Assembly: GCF_013343295.1 (NCBI RefSeq)
Contig: NZ_CP049074.1
Coordinates: forward strand, 1,035,501-1,099,500
Reading direction: 5' to 3'
Length of the DNA: 64,000 bases
Origin: Metallosphaera tengchongensis
GTDB taxonomy: Archaea; Thermoproteota; Thermoprotei_A; Sulfolobales; Sulfolobaceae
Position numbers and translations under genes: made by a program. Below the pieces are notes generated by a model, which did no database searches, was not told the origin of the DNA, and was given only the letters and a program-made list of their open reading frames with translations. This document shows positions 48,078 through 58,009 of this stretch, in pieces (positions within the stretch are counted from its first letter, which is position 1; every line of letters begins with the position of its first letter).

Positions 48078-48341
48078 TTGCAAGCGAAAGTAGAAAATCC
48101 TTTGAAAAGTCTAAGAATGGCTACGAACAAGATAGTTCTAGTCAAATTAAAGGATGGGTCAGAATACATTGGCAAGATGGAGCAATCTGACGGGACAATG
48201 AACCTTGTACTTAGAGACTGTACGGAACTTAGGGAGGGAACAGCAGATCCCATCGCCAAGTATGGAAGAGTTCTAATTAGGGGTAGTAACGTACTATTCG
48301 TCAGTATAGACTACGAGAACGTATTGAACTCGGAGAAGTAA
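48078..48341 (+). CDS. LSm (Sm-like archaeal) protein
   Basis: The Sm1 motif ([26 protein letters not shown]) and Sm2 motif ([14 protein letters not shown]) are clear. Sm proteins form heptameric RNA-binding rings. Start TTG behind GGAGGAGGT; the Sm core starts near residue 17. Length 87 residues. metK follows 33 nt later. Confidence 0.92.
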   Translation: MQAKVENPLKSLRMATNKIVLVKLKDGSEYIGKMEQSDGTMNLVLRDCTELREGTADPIAKYGRVLIRGSNVLFVSIDYENVLNSEK

Positions 48342-48374
48342 TTTTTTAAAATTAGCAAAGAAGTTGAGGGAGAC

Positions 48375-49592
48375 ATGAAAAACATCAATATAGAATCCTT
48401 TAGGACTTTGGAACCAGATTCCTTACCAGTTGAGTTGGCTGAGAGAAAGGGTACTGGACATCCTGACTATATGGCCGATTCAGCTTCTGAGGAGGCTAGC
48501 AGAAGACTTTCACTATACTATCTCAAGACATATGGGACTATCCTTCATCACAACTTAGATAAAACCCTCCTTGTTGGTGGGCAGGCTTCTCCAAGATTCA
48601 AGGGCGGTGACGTGATACACCCAATTTACATAGTTGTCGCTGGGAGAGCTACTACAGAAGTCAGGACATCAGAAGGGACAGATAATATACCTGTGGGTAC
48701 CATTATTGTTGAGAGCGTAAAGAATTGGATAAAAGAGAACTTCAGATATTTGGACGCCGAGAAGCACGTCATCGTTGACTATAAAATAGGCAAGGGATCT
48801 GCTGATCTTGTGGGGATTTTCGATAAAGGAAAGAAGTCCACTCCTTTGTCCAATGATACAAGCTTCGGCGTAGGCTTTGCACCCTATTCTAAACTTGAGG
48901 AGCTAGTTTATCAAACTGAAAGGATGCTTAACTCAAAACAGATGAAAGTAGAGCTTCCTGAGGTTGGGGAAGACGTAAAGGTTATGGGACTAAGGAAGGG
49001 TAAAGATGTAACCTTGACCATAGCTATGGCTGCCATAAGTCCACTAATAGAGGACAAGAATCATTACATTTCCGTTAAGGAACAGGTGAAGGAGAAAGTC
49101 CTGAGTCTAGCCTCAAAGGTTGCTCCTGATCTAAACGTTAAAGTCAATGTCAACACGGGAGATAGGGAAGATCAAGGGATTCTGTACTTGACCGTTACCG
49201 GGACTTCAGCTGAACACGGTGATGATGGTATGACAGGGAGAGGGAACAGGGGTATAGGGTTAATTACTCCCATGAGGCCAATGTCGCTGGAAGCCACTGC
49301 AGGTAAGAATCCTGTTAACCACGTAGGTAAACTGTATAACGTTGTTGCTAACCTTATTGCGAAGAAAGCCGCAGATCAGGTTAAGGACGTGAGGAATGTC
49401 CAAATTGAGGTCCTTGGCCAAATAGGAAGACCTATAAACGATCCCCTAATAGTTAACGTTGAAGTCGCAACTCACTCTGGATCAATTACGTCTGACACTA
49501 GAGGCGAGATATCTGGTATAGTAGACGAATATCTGGACTCGTTTGATAAGATAACCCATCTGATATTAGAAGGAAAAGTGATGTTATTTTAA
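48375..49592 (+). CDS. metK: S-adenosylmethionine synthetase, archaeal type
   Basis: The archaeal MAT family, distinct from bacterial Met[12 protein letters not shown] near residue 29, [10 protein letters not shown] and [44 protein letters not shown] (spread over residues 276-318) are the active-site segments. Length 405 residues. Confidence 0.95.
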   Translation: MKNINIESFRTLEPDSLPVELAERKGTGHPDYMADSASEEASRRLSLYYLKTYGTILHHNLDKTLLVGGQASPRFKGGDVIHPIYIVVAGRATTEVRTSEGTDNIPVGTIIVESVKNWIKENFRYLDAEKHVIVDYKIGKGSADLVGIFDKGKKSTPLSNDTSFGVGFAPYSKLEELVYQTERMLNSKQMKVELPEVGEDVKVMGLRKGKDVTLTIAMAAISPLIEDKNHYISVKEQVKEKVLSLASKVAPDLNVKVNVNTGDREDQGILYLTVTGTSAEHGDDGMTGRGNRGIGLITPMRPMSLEATAGKNPVNHVGKLYNVVANLIAKKAADQVKDVRNVQIEVLGQIGRPINDPLIVNVEVATHSGSITSDTRGEISGIVDEYLDSFDKITHLILEGKVMLF

Positions 49593-51410
49593 ACTACGCG
49601 TCCTAGAAGATCTATATTCATCTATGAGCTTCTTGAGAGAACTCTCGTCAACTTTCTTACTTATTTCCAATTCCTTTCTTAGTAACTGTAAATCCTTTAT
49701 TAAACTCTCGTCCACTACGGCTATTTCGTTACTTATATACAGGGCTAGCTGATTGTTAATGGCCCACTCACCGTAGTACAATTTTCCGTCTCTAACTTCC
49801 ATTCCCTTAAAACTACCCCTCACAGTTATCACTTTCCCCGAGATTAATGCCTCAATGACTTTTTCTAATGAGGAGGCCCTTTTATCGTAATTACTAAGGA
49901 TCTCCCTTAATCTACTTATCTCCTTATTCTTCTGGTCTATAATGTTCTTTAATTCCTCTACTCTTCTATCCCTTTCAGTCTCCTTCCTGTAGAAAAGCTT
50001 AATCTCCTCAATTTTCCTCTCTAGCTCATACTTCTCTCCTAATACCTTCGACAAAATTCTTCTCATCTTTAGAAGTTCGTGTTTAAGAAACATGATCTCT
50101 TCGTTCAGCTTATTGCTATCCTGAATGTTCTGGTTTGTCTCCTTTAGGTCTTGAACTGAGATCTCTGGCTTTTTCGATTCAGTTATCTTCTTGTCTATTT
50201 CCTTTTCTATACACTCTGCGATAGTATTATCGTCAATTATACACCTGAAGACATTATTCTTGTCCATGTCGATACCGAACCTGTTTATTAGACCTTCCGC
50301 ATGACGTAGTTTCCTTTCTACGTCTCTAAACGCCATGACTGCTGCAGCCAGTGAGTCTCTGACGTGAGGGTCGCTGATATGCATTCCGTACTTTTTAGAG
50401 ATATCTTCCAAGATGGTCTGTTTCTCCTCTACAGACAGAGACTTCTCTGGTACGTGTATCCTTGATCTAAGAATAGCCCCTAACTTCCTTACTGTATCGG
50501 GAACTGGGTTTACGTCCGTCGCAATGATTACTGGGGATCCAATCTCAAGGATAAGCTCGATTAGAGATTCTCTATCTATTCCTCTTTTAGTACTCAAGAG
50601 CAGAGGATTGCCATACATATCGAGAACGGATATACCAAATTCCAGTCCAGGATCCAATCCGACTATGATGGGTCTTTGCGACGCTTTCTTACTGTCTATA
50701 AATTCAATCCTGTCTCTATATATAGGGCGTATTTCAAGGTTTACATCATGGCCGCTCATCTTTCTGACTATACCGTACAAACTTTCTCTAGGCGCATATA
50801 CAATAAACATGGCACTCTCTAGGCCTGCTTTGGTTCTTCTTACCACAACATCATAGTCAAAGTTATGCCTATCTAGCTCCTCTTTAACTCTCTTAAATAC
50901 CCTGAGAACTAATCCCCTTAGATGCCTCTTATATCTGTTGGAGCTCATACCTCCAGGTCCTGATCTTCGACCCTTGGAAATGATAATCTTAGTTCTATTC
51001 TCAACAAACTTAATTTTAGTACCTGCTCCTTTAAGGACTAGACTGGCAACAATATATGCGGTTCTGGACGATGTAGGCTTTCCTTGGACATCTATACCGT
51101 ATTCCTTTGCAACTTCCTTAAGATCCATGAACGCCCCGTTCTTCACGTTTACTTGGATAACCTCAACGTTCTCGGGTAACAGGCTTAGAAGTGATATAAT
51201 CTCCTTATCGGTACTTCCCAGTTCGTAGACATTATCCGTCCCTATGGCCGAGACCTCATATTCCCAGGCCAACCTAACTATTCTACTTCTACTTACTTCC
51301 TCTGCCTTCAGTATTATGTTCCCTGTTTCATCCATGATAACTATGGAGTATTTTGGCTGCTCGTTAGAATTTGGAGACCCCTTTTCTATGTCTATTCCCA
51401 TTACTTTCAT
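49584..51410 (-). CDS. DUF460 protein, RNase H/RuvC-like with coiled coil
   Basis: 608 residues in three parts: an N-terminal conserved domain, an RNase H-like core with [14 protein letters not shown] near residue 249 and [21 protein letters not shown] near 341, and a long coiled coil (about 420-520) followed by a small domain. DUF460 is archaeal and often pairs with Rio2, as here. It overlaps metK convergently by 9 nt and rio2 by 4 nt. Confidence 0.85.
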   Translation of the reverse strand: MKVMGIDIEKGSPNSNEQPKYSIVIMDETGNIILKAEEVSRSRIVRLAWEYEVSAIGTDNVYELGSTDKEIISLLSLLPENVEVIQVNVKNGAFMDLKEVAKEYGIDVQGKPTSSRTAYIVASLVLKGAGTKIKFVENRTKIIISKGRRSGPGGMSSNRYKRHLRGLVLRVFKRVKEELDRHNFDYDVVVRRTKAGLESAMFIVYAPRESLYGIVRKMSGHDVNLEIRPIYRDRIEFIDSKKASQRPIIVGLDPGLEFGISVLDMYGNPLLLSTKRGIDRESLIELILEIGSPVIIATDVNPVPDTVRKLGAILRSRIHVPEKSLSVEEKQTILEDISKKYGMHISDPHVRDSLAAAVMAFRDVERKLRHAEGLINRFGIDMDKNNVFRCIIDDNTIAECIEKEIDKKITESKKPEISVQDLKETNQNIQDSNKLNEEIMFLKHELLKMRRILSKVLGEKYELERKIEEIKLFYRKETERDRRVEELKNIIDQKNKEISRLREILSNYDKRASSLEKVIEALISGKVITVRGSFKGMEVRDGKLYYGEWAINNQLALYISNEIAVVDESLIKDLQLLRKELEISKKVDESSLKKLIDEYRSSRTRSLK

Positions 51411-52264
51411 GTTTTCCCCTTTACGTAGTCTATTACCTCCTCGAAATCTCTGGATATGGAATATTTTCTATCAAAATAAGATAAAATGTTCTCCACATCG
51501 GCCTCCAAAGCTTCATTATCTCTTGTTGCTTGAGGCCAATCAATAATCATTACGTTCTGTGATTCATCTACGAGAACGTTGTAAGGACTGAGATCTCCGT
51601 GTGTGAGGCCATCGCAGTAAACCTGTGATATGCGTAAAGTAGCCAATATTTTATCTAGTACGTTCTCAGGATCCTGAACTTCCGTCCTATAAAGAGGTAT
51701 GCCCTCAAAGTATTCCATTACTACAGCATTGACCGAGAAGCCTAGAGGAGACGGAACGTTGCCCATATTTCTCTTTACGCATTCCAAATTTTCGTATTCC
51801 CTTTTTGCGTTTTCTAAAGTCATTGAAATCCAGTTTCCATTATAAAACTCATCGATTTTCCGTTTGTAAGTTCTCCTCCCTATCCTGTGATACTTCACTG
51901 CTACAGTGTCGTCGCTAAAGCTGTACCCAAAGTGAACCTTACTTTCCTTCCCTTCTCCAATAACAATACCTAACCTGTTTAGTATTTTTTTAGTATAGAG
52001 GGATTTAGTAGCTACTATGTCCAGACCCGTAAAAGTGATAGAGAGTGCCTCCTCCCCCCTAATACGTGTCTTAGTGACCGCCCCTGTTTTCAGTAGTCTT
52101 AGGGAGCTAACTGCGTACTCGTTTTCAGTTAGATTGAGACTATTCTTTATGATGCTTTTGGGTATGACCTGATATTTTTCCCTTTTCTGTATTAAAAACT
52201 TCAATATTAGGTAATCTAACTTGTCCGTTACGGCTACTCTCTCTGCAAGAGTAAGAGAATTCAT
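51407..52264 (-). CDS. rio2: Rio2-type serine/threonine protein kinase
   Basis: Rio2 is an atypical kinase involved in small-subunit maturation. An N-terminal winged helix (residues 1-80) precedes the kinase core: IGEGKESKVHFG (P loop), VAVKYHRIG (Lys), LTHGDLSPYNVLV (catalytic loop) and IIDWPQA (metal loop). Length 285 residues. Confidence 0.93.
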   Translation of the reverse strand: MNSLTLAERVAVTDKLDYLILKFLIQKREKYQVIPKSIIKNSLNLTENEYAVSSLRLLKTGAVTKTRIRGEEALSITFTGLDIVATKSLYTKKILNRLGIVIGEGKESKVHFGYSFSDDTVAVKYHRIGRRTYKRKIDEFYNGNWISMTLENAKREYENLECVKRNMGNVPSPLGFSVNAVVMEYFEGIPLYRTEVQDPENVLDKILATLRISQVYCDGLTHGDLSPYNVLVDESQNVMIIDWPQATRDNEALEADVENILSYFDRKYSISRDFEEVIDYVKGKT

Positions 52265-52475
52265 GATTAATTATATTACTTCTACTCAATCGGCCTATTT
52301 TTGTTTTCTTGAACCTAAACCTTTCAACACGATCACTTCTAGAACAATAGAACTTTCTTCAAAACCTCCTTTTATATTTGAAATTAAATTTTAACATTAT
52401 TGGATCTAGGCTACATTGAAAATCCGAAAAATACGAAATATAACAGAAGTCATGAACTAGACAATACAGCTATTC

Positions 52476-54281
52476 TCATGTTTGGTCGGAAAGATTATCT
52501 TTTAGCTTGTCGCTACTGGAAGCTATACGGGACTTTCCTGGAATCAAACGAACTAAATCTTCTTGGAACACCTTGATACCTTCTAGACCAGTTTGCCTTG
52601 AAAGAATCTTTAATATTCTTTCTGCAAGCTTCTGCTGGTCATTTTCCCCAGGAGTGATGGTCACGTAAGCCTTACATCTCCTAGAAATGACGTTTATAGA
52701 GCCGGCCTCCAGGCGCAGACCTCCCTGCTCATTAATCCCAATAGCTAGCTCTAATTTCACATTTTTCAAATAATTCTTTTTGCCATATATCATAAACGAA
52801 CCTTTGGGTAAATACTCTCCTGCTGGAGGCGACTTGGAGACTTGATTTCCGTAAACCCAAAAGACATCGACGCTCGCTAGCCCTAATTTCCAGGCCTTTG
52901 AATAACTAGCGGCAATGATGGCAGCATCTATTATGTCAATTTCTTGTATGTCTTTAGGATTCTTTATAATAGTAGCTGGAGCTCCTTGTATGTCTGCGTG
53001 CAAAAATATGTCATCAGGTTCCAGTAGTTTTCTGACTAAACTTTCGTTCTGATCCACGTCCCTTCCTGCTATTACAAGAAACCCATTGGTTGTAATACTC
53101 CAATGGTATTTCTCATACCATTCCTTTTTCCTCAGGGAGATTATCTTCCCCTCTTTACTCTCATTGACCATGGCCTCAAGTTCCGCTTTTTTCTTAGTCA
53201 ATTGCTGAATCGTTTCCTCAGCCTTCCTAGCTTTAGCCTCTAGTTCCTTCGCCTTATCAAAGTAAATTGCGGCATTCTTTGTCACAGATAACTTGGGATT
53301 TACCTGAATCTTGTAGTTCCCAATTTGAACCTCATTTGAACCTTTGTATTTTATTTCAGCTTCTATTTGAGAGAAGTTCTCCATTAGGAGTCTCCCATAG
53401 TTACGGAACTGTTCAGCGTTGTCTCTCAGCTCTTTAATCGTTTGGTTGAGGTTAGAAATTGTAGATTCCAGCTTTTTAATTTCGCCCTCGTTCTTATCCT
53501 CAGTAATCTCGTTCCTTTCCTTATTGGTAAAGTACTCGTCCAAGGCTTCATTGAAACTCTCCTTCTTCGTACAACCTGGAAACTCTATGGGCAAGACGGT
53601 TTTCTCTAGATCAATGCACGGAGTGATTTTCCCTTCTCTAATGTCTTCTAAAACTTTTGCGACCTCAAATTTGGCCCTCTCTAAGTCTTCCAATGAGGTT
53701 ACGTTCAAGGATAAGGCAGAGATTATCTCTTGTGGTACTCCTAATATTCTTGCAATAGCCCCTTTTTTTATCAACTTTTCAATTTCTTCTCTCGGTAAAC
53801 CTTCTTGCTTGGGTGGAAGAACGTACATTTCACCGGGTTTCATTACCCTATCTCTAAATTCCTTATGCTCGGTCACAAACTTTATTTTGTTATCCATGTC
53901 AGTAATGACTAAAATACCTTTTGGAAGTAATTCAATGTAAATTATTGTATTGTTAGACAGTTCCATTTTAAGGATCCTTTCGTTCTCTATCACATCCACT
54001 CTCCTTATTACGCTGCCCCGAATCAGTTCCCTCAACATCCTAGCCTTGTTAGAAAGGCCTTTATTTCTTACAAAGTTGGTAAAGTGAACTCTCTTGGAAG
54101 GCTCTATTACCAGACTATGGTCCCCACTAGGACAGTGGATCACCAGGAGATAGGTATTTTCCCTATCTGTGGAGAAAATATTGTCAACTCTGCATCCCTC
54201 AAGCTTCGATCTACTTTCTACAAGCCATGCTAAAAGATCAACGTAGCTCATTGACTCTTTCTTTGTCAACTTTATAGACAT
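52476..54281 (-). CDS. NFACT protein, archaeal Rqc2/NEMF homologue
   Basis: A 601-residue ribosome-quality-control factor that binds stalled large subunits. NFACT-N starts SYVDLLAWLVESRSKLEGCRVDNIF; a coiled coil (about 260-380) follows; the NFACT-R domain has KYHWSITTNGFLVIAGRDVDQNE. Start ATG 54281 (a second ATG is 10 codons inside). It is in a divergent position to the 54300 gene, 18 nt away. Confidence 0.9.
   Translation of the reverse strand: MSIKLTKKESMSYVDLLAWLVESRSKLEGCRVDNIFSTDRENTYLLVIHCPSGDHSLVIEPSKRVHFTNFVRNKGLSNKARMLRELIRGSVIRRVDVIENERILKMELSNNTIIYIELLPKGILVITDMDNKIKFVTEHKEFRDRVMKPGEMYVLPPKQEGLPREEIEKLIKKGAIARILGVPQEIISALSLNVTSLEDLERAKFEVAKVLEDIREGKITPCIDLEKTVLPIEFPGCTKKESFNEALDEYFTNKERNEITEDKNEGEIKKLESTISNLNQTIKELRDNAEQFRNYGRLLMENFSQIEAEIKYKGSNEVQIGNYKIQVNPKLSVTKNAAIYFDKAKELEAKARKAEETIQQLTKKKAELEAMVNESKEGKIISLRKKEWYEKYHWSITTNGFLVIAGRDVDQNESLVRKLLEPDDIFLHADIQGAPATIIKNPKDIQEIDIIDAAIIAASYSKAWKLGLASVDVFWVYGNQVSKSPPAGEYLPKGSFMIYGKKNYLKNVKLELAIGINEQGGLRLEAGSINVISRRCKAYVTITPGENDQQKLAERILKILSRQTGLEGIKVFQEDLVRLIPGKSRIASSSDKLKDNLSDQT
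54271..54277 (+). promoter_or_regulatory. TATA box within the start region of the NFACT gene
   Basis: TTTATAG is centred 26 nt before GTG 54300 with no Shine-Dalgarno, so the transcript is leaderless. The box lies over the first codons of the divergent NFACT gene. Confidence 0.6.
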
Positions 54282-54299
54282 GAGTACCTAGAAAGCATT

Positions 54300-54542
54300 G
54301 TGGACAGCGAAGATAAATTACTGATTATTCGAGGGGTTCTGGGTGGAATAGCTGGAGTATTGTCAAGCCAAGTTCCAACATTTTACGTATCAGTTCTCGT
54401 GGTAGTTTCAGCTTATCTAATATCCTTGGCTATAGGATTTCTATTCTTCAGAGGAAATAAAACTAGAACCGTACTTACCAAGGGAATTATAACTCTTGTT
54501 GTGGCATGGTTTTTAATACTGATTGTTACATACAACCTTTAG
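54300..54542 (+). CDS. Small membrane protein
   Basis: 80 residues with three hydrophobic segments (LIIRGVLGGIAGVLSSQ; SVLVVVSAYLISLAIGFLF; TKGIITLVVAWFLILIV). No family recognised. GTG start at a leaderless promoter; the Mut7-C gene follows 11 nt later. Confidence 0.62.
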   Translation: MDSEDKLLIIRGVLGGIAGVLSSQVPTFYVSVLVVVSAYLISLAIGFLFFRGNKTRTVLTKGIITLVVAWFLILIVTYNL

Positions 54543-54553
54543 TTTATGACGCA

Positions 54554-55054
54554 ATGGCTACTCAGAAGTTCATCGTTGATGCAATGCTCGGTAAGCTAGC
54601 TAGGTGGTTGAGAATCTTAGGCTATGATACACTCTATTATAGAGACGCTGAAGATTGGAAAATTCTAAAAAAAGCGAAAGACGAGAGGAGGATTCTCATA
54701 ACTAGGGACAGAGGACTTTGCGTTAGAGCTAGGAAAAATGACGTAGACTGTTTTTTCGTAATACCTAACGAAGAAATCGAGAAAATATTGGCCGATCTCT
54801 CAAGAAAGTATAAGATATTCCTTGATGTCAATCCAGAGGCGTCTCGTTGTACTTCCTGTAATGGGATCTTGGAAAAGAAGGATAAGAATCTTTGGATATG
54901 TACTAAATGTAGAAAAGAATATTGGAAAGGAAAGCATTGGGAGACAATTACTGAGATTCTTATTAAGGCTCAAGCTCTAAAAGATTCTTATGGAACTGCT
55001 GAAGCTGGAGGATCTAAACCTACAAGTGGGAGAAAAACTGGTAATGATAGCTAA
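54554..55054 (+). CDS. Mut7-C RNase domain protein with zinc ribbon
   Basis: The PIN-like Mut7-C fold is recognisable from [34 protein letters not shown] and a C-terminal zinc ribbon with two CxxC pairs (CTSC and CTKC). ATG 54554 is chosen; the frame is open from 54506. Length 166 residues. It overlaps the AMMECR1 gene by 65 nt. Confidence 0.85.
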   Translation: MATQKFIVDAMLGKLARWLRILGYDTLYYRDAEDWKILKKAKDERRILITRDRGLCVRARKNDVDCFFVIPNEEIEKILADLSRKYKIFLDVNPEASRCTSCNGILEKKDKNLWICTKCRKEYWKGKHWETITEILIKAQALKDSYGTAEAGGSKPTSGRKTGNDS

Positions 55055-55658
55055 AGGAGCCATAAAAAGAAAATTAAAAATTAATGTTGAAGATAATGTA
55101 AATTCAAATGAAGAGGTTTTACAGAAATACGGAATGGCGTTTGTAACCCTCGAGACTTACCTAGGTAATAGATATGAACTTAGGGGATGTATAGGGTACG
55201 TTGAGGCAGTAGCACCTATAAGAGACGTGGTGGCGAGAGCAGCCACTGCTGCGGCTTTTTCGGATCCACGCTTCCCTCCCTTGAGGAAAGACGAAATTGA
55301 TGGCATAGTGGTAGAAGTCACTGTTCTAACCAAACCAGAAGTAGTTGAGACGCAGGATAGGAAACTCCTTCCAAGTTCCATAGAGGTCGGAAAAGATGGC
55401 CTTATTGTGGAAAAGGGCATTACTCACTCTGGCCTTCTTTTACCGCAAGTTCCAAAGGAATATTGTTGGGACTCAGAAACCTTCCTGGCTGAGACCTGCC
55501 TGAAGGCTGGTTTGATGCCCGATTGTTGGCTAGACCCATCAGTAAAGGTGAAGAAGTTTCAAGGTGTCATCTTCAGGGAAACCAGGCCTGGAGGAGAGGT
55601 TGTGATGATGCAACCTGCAGATGTGAAATGCAGGGCCGAGGAGGAGGCATCAATCTGA
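54990..55658 (+). CDS. AMMECR1 domain protein
   Basis: A 222-residue AMMECR1 protein: [23 protein letters not shown] and [23 protein letters not shown] are the family signatures. Biochemical function is unclear. ATG 54990 lies inside the Mut7-C gene in another frame. Confidence 0.88.
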   Translation: MELLKLEDLNLQVGEKLVMIAKGAIKRKLKINVEDNVNSNEEVLQKYGMAFVTLETYLGNRYELRGCIGYVEAVAPIRDVVARAATAAAFSDPRFPPLRKDEIDGIVVEVTVLTKPEVVETQDRKLLPSSIEVGKDGLIVEKGITHSGLLLPQVPKEYCWDSETFLAETCLKAGLMPDCWLDPSVKVKKFQGVIFRETRPGGEVVMMQPADVKCRAEEEASI

Positions 55659-55768
55659 GAAGGACTTTACTTGCGAAATTAAATTTATTCTTTCGTAATG
55701 CCACTCAATTTCTAAAGCTTATAATAAACTTTTATTTCCCCGAATCTGAGGTATAAAGAGTGATAAAA

Positions 55769-56461
55769 ATGGAGGAAGAATATGCTGAGTTATTCACAGA
55801 GGACGTAAAAAATGCTCTGGTTGATGCCCTAAAAGATATGAAGGAACCAGTAGAGGGATATGTTTTTGTGGATTCCTCTAACACCAGTTGTCAATATTGC
55901 AACGTCACAATAAAGTTCATGGACTTCGTAAGGCAAGCGTCCCCAAAAGGGAGGGATGGAGACTATCTGTTAAAAATTAAGCTGTTTGACTTAACGAAAG
56001 ATAAGGAGATGTTTGAAAAGTTCGATGTTAAAAGAGTCCCCACAGTTGCCTTCTTAAACGGGAAAATAAGGTGGAGCGGTGCACCTCTAGGTGAGGAAAT
56101 TAGAGCACTTGTGGAAACAATTGTTAGACTATCTCAAAACGAAAGTGGTCTAAGCCCCGAGACAGTGAGCACTATAAGGGAGAAACTTAATGGTCAGGTC
56201 AAGGTTGAAGTAATGGTCACACCTTCGTGCCCTTACTGCCCTTACGCAGCTCTTCTAGCTCATATGGTCGCATTTGAGGCATGCAAAGCTGAGAAGTGCA
56301 ACGTACTATCCGATGTGGTAGAGTCATACGAGAACCCAGACATAGCCGAGAAATACCAGGTTATGTCAGTCCCTACAGTAGCAGTTAACGAATCGGTAGA
56401 GTTCATAGGAGTTCCTCAAGAAGAGAACTTCATTAGTACTTTGCTAGAGAAGCAAAGTTAA
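55769..56461 (+). CDS. pdo: Protein disulfide oxidoreductase (double thioredoxin fold)
   Basis: Two thioredoxin-fold halves with active sites CQYC (residues 41-44) and CPYC (154-157), each followed by a cis-Pro (RVPT, SVPT). PDO makes intracellular disulfides, common in hyperthermophiles. ATG 55769 is preferred to GTG 55760. Length 230 residues. Confidence 0.92.
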   Translation: MEEEYAELFTEDVKNALVDALKDMKEPVEGYVFVDSSNTSCQYCNVTIKFMDFVRQASPKGRDGDYLLKIKLFDLTKDKEMFEKFDVKRVPTVAFLNGKIRWSGAPLGEEIRALVETIVRLSQNESGLSPETVSTIREKLNGQVKVEVMVTPSCPYCPYAALLAHMVAFEACKAEKCNVLSDVVESYENPDIAEKYQVMSVPTVAVNESVEFIGVPQEENFISTLLEKQS

Positions 56462-56515
56462 AGCACTTTATTTACAATTAGATTTTTATGTAACGCTTAA
56501 GGACTTATTTCTTAA

Positions 56516-57193
56516 ATGAGAAATGTTATCATAAGACTGACTGACGATGAGCTTAGAAAACTTGAGGAGGAAGCTAGAAGTGAGGGGTTTGTTCTTATCA
56601 CTGATTATATAAAGTTCAAGCTCTTTGGCTCCTCCGCAATACCCACTAAGGAGCGAGGTTCTTCCACAACTAGTGTAGAGGATGCGCTTAACCCAATAAC
56701 GGTCGAACTCCTCAATCTTAAGAAAAAACTAGGCGAGCTCGCAGAAAAGGTAGATATAATCGAGTCTGAATTAACTGAAAGCAAACAAAGAACACAGGTT
56801 CAAGAGTCGAGAAGAGAGTTCAGGGAAGAAAAAAGGCCTATTCAGCAAGAGCAGAAGAAGAGCGTTATGGATTACCTAAGGGAGCAAAAGGTGATGTATG
56901 AGAGAAAACTAAGAAGTATAAGGGATCCGGACTCCTTCTTTGAGAAGCTGGAGAGGAATGGAGCAAAAGTCCTATACACTCCAGAAGAAAGGATAGCAGT
57001 CGATCCTAAGTTTTATGATAGTTTTGTAAACAAGTTAAGCAAAATTGACACTTCCGATGAAACCGAAGTTCAACAACGATTATCAGCTGAAGAGCACGAG
57101 CTCTTTCAGAAGCTTAGGAAAGCAGGTAGTATATACTTTGATAATCAGAGTAAGTCATGGAAACTCACGTCCAATGCTTCGTCAAAAATTTAG
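56516..57193 (+). CDS. Coiled-coil protein with ribbon-helix-helix-like N-terminus
   Basis: Residues 1-37 ([19 protein letters not shown] ... DYIKFKLFG) look like a ribbon-helix-helix DNA-binding domain. A coiled coil (about 65-115), a basic helix and a C-terminal mixed domain follow, 225 residues in all. I do not recognise the family. It overlaps the convergent dcd gene by 29 nt. Confidence 0.65.
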   Translation: MRNVIIRLTDDELRKLEEEARSEGFVLITDYIKFKLFGSSAIPTKERGSSTTSVEDALNPITVELLNLKKKLGELAEKVDIIESELTESKQRTQVQESRREFREEKRPIQQEQKKSVMDYLREQKVMYERKLRSIRDPDSFFEKLERNGAKVLYTPEERIAVDPKFYDSFVNKLSKIDTSDETEVQQRLSAEEHELFQKLRKAGSIYFDNQSKSWKLTSNASSKI

Positions 57194-57695
57194 CTAAAGT
57201 TACACCTCTTTGTCCCTGATATTTTCCCTTGTAGGGTTTTTCTACTGGTGTTAAAGTCTTAGCGAAAATTAGATGAAGAAATCTAGTGCCCTTCTTAACC
57301 TTAATGGGGAACCCTGAACCCATAACCTCTATAGTGAGCTGGCCTTCAAATCCTGCATCGACTATGGTCGGGGGAGCTAACAGACCTAGTCTAGCAAAAC
57401 TAGATCTTATGTTAACGAAAGCCATAACGTCTTGAGGGAGTTTAATGTACTCCTCAGTAACGAGCAGAACGTGCTCATTTGGATAAATGATGAAGGAATC
57501 TCCATGTTCTACTTGGAAATATTCTGATAAATCCATACCTTCCTCGTATGGAATCTCATTTGACTTAAATCGAGCTATCTCGCCTCCTATCCTCATATCT
57601 ATACCGTTCTCTCTGACGCTTTCTTCCACAAAAGGTTCTATAGAGATCCAGCCTTTCTCTAAGTAATATCTAAGATCTCTATCTCCTAAAATCAT
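57165..57695 (-). CDS. dcd: dCTP deaminase
   Basis: Deaminates dCTP to dUTP. Family motifs: [39 protein letters not shown] (catalytic Arg/Ser) and [13 protein letters not shown]. Length 176 residues. Confidence 0.93.
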   Translation of the reverse strand: MILGDRDLRYYLEKGWISIEPFVEESVRENGIDMRIGGEIARFKSNEIPYEEGMDLSEYFQVEHGDSFIIYPNEHVLLVTEEYIKLPQDVMAFVNIRSSFARLGLLAPPTIVDAGFEGQLTIEVMGSGFPIKVKKGTRFLHLIFAKTLTPVEKPYKGKYQGQRGVTLAKFLTKHWT

Positions 57696-58009
57696 CTAGA
57701 AAATATTTGTTCTCCTTCAGTTTTTAAGTTAGCATAATCCATGTTACGGAATGGAGTTTTTTGAATCGTTCACGTGAGGTTTTAAGTTCTATCTTAGGGC
57801 ACAAGTAATTAGACCTTAGTAAACACCTGCTGAAGACCTGCTAAACTCTAACTTGTCCATGAGGTTTTAAGGAGATCCGGAATCCTTTAACCTTGTTTTC
57901 CTCAGGTTATACATAGGTTAACCTAATCAGTGTAACTCTGAAACTTCACCCATCTGAGCATTTTGCTCATCATCTACCCTATTTAACCTGATTTTAAAAT
58001 TAGTAATAT
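57696..58009. other. Intergenic region with a 12-bp direct repeat and possible box C/D motif
   Basis: Between divergent dcd and DNA ligase. TGAGGTTTTAAG occurs at 57775-57786 and 57860-57871. A possible minus-strand box C (ATGATGA, 57967-57973) and box D (CTGA, 57927-57930) are 36 nt apart. A TATA-like ATTTAAC at 57981-57987 is 26 nt before the ligase ATG. Confidence 0.45.

Noticed and set aside
50413-51546. Three plus-strand frames of 96-147 codons inside DUF460 and Rio2
   Set aside because: They are mirror frames of strong minus-strand genes, with no protein-like motifs.
55523-55756. 77-codon frame at the end of the AMMECR1 gene
   Set aside because: It overlaps the conserved AMMECR1 end in another frame and has low-complexity composition.
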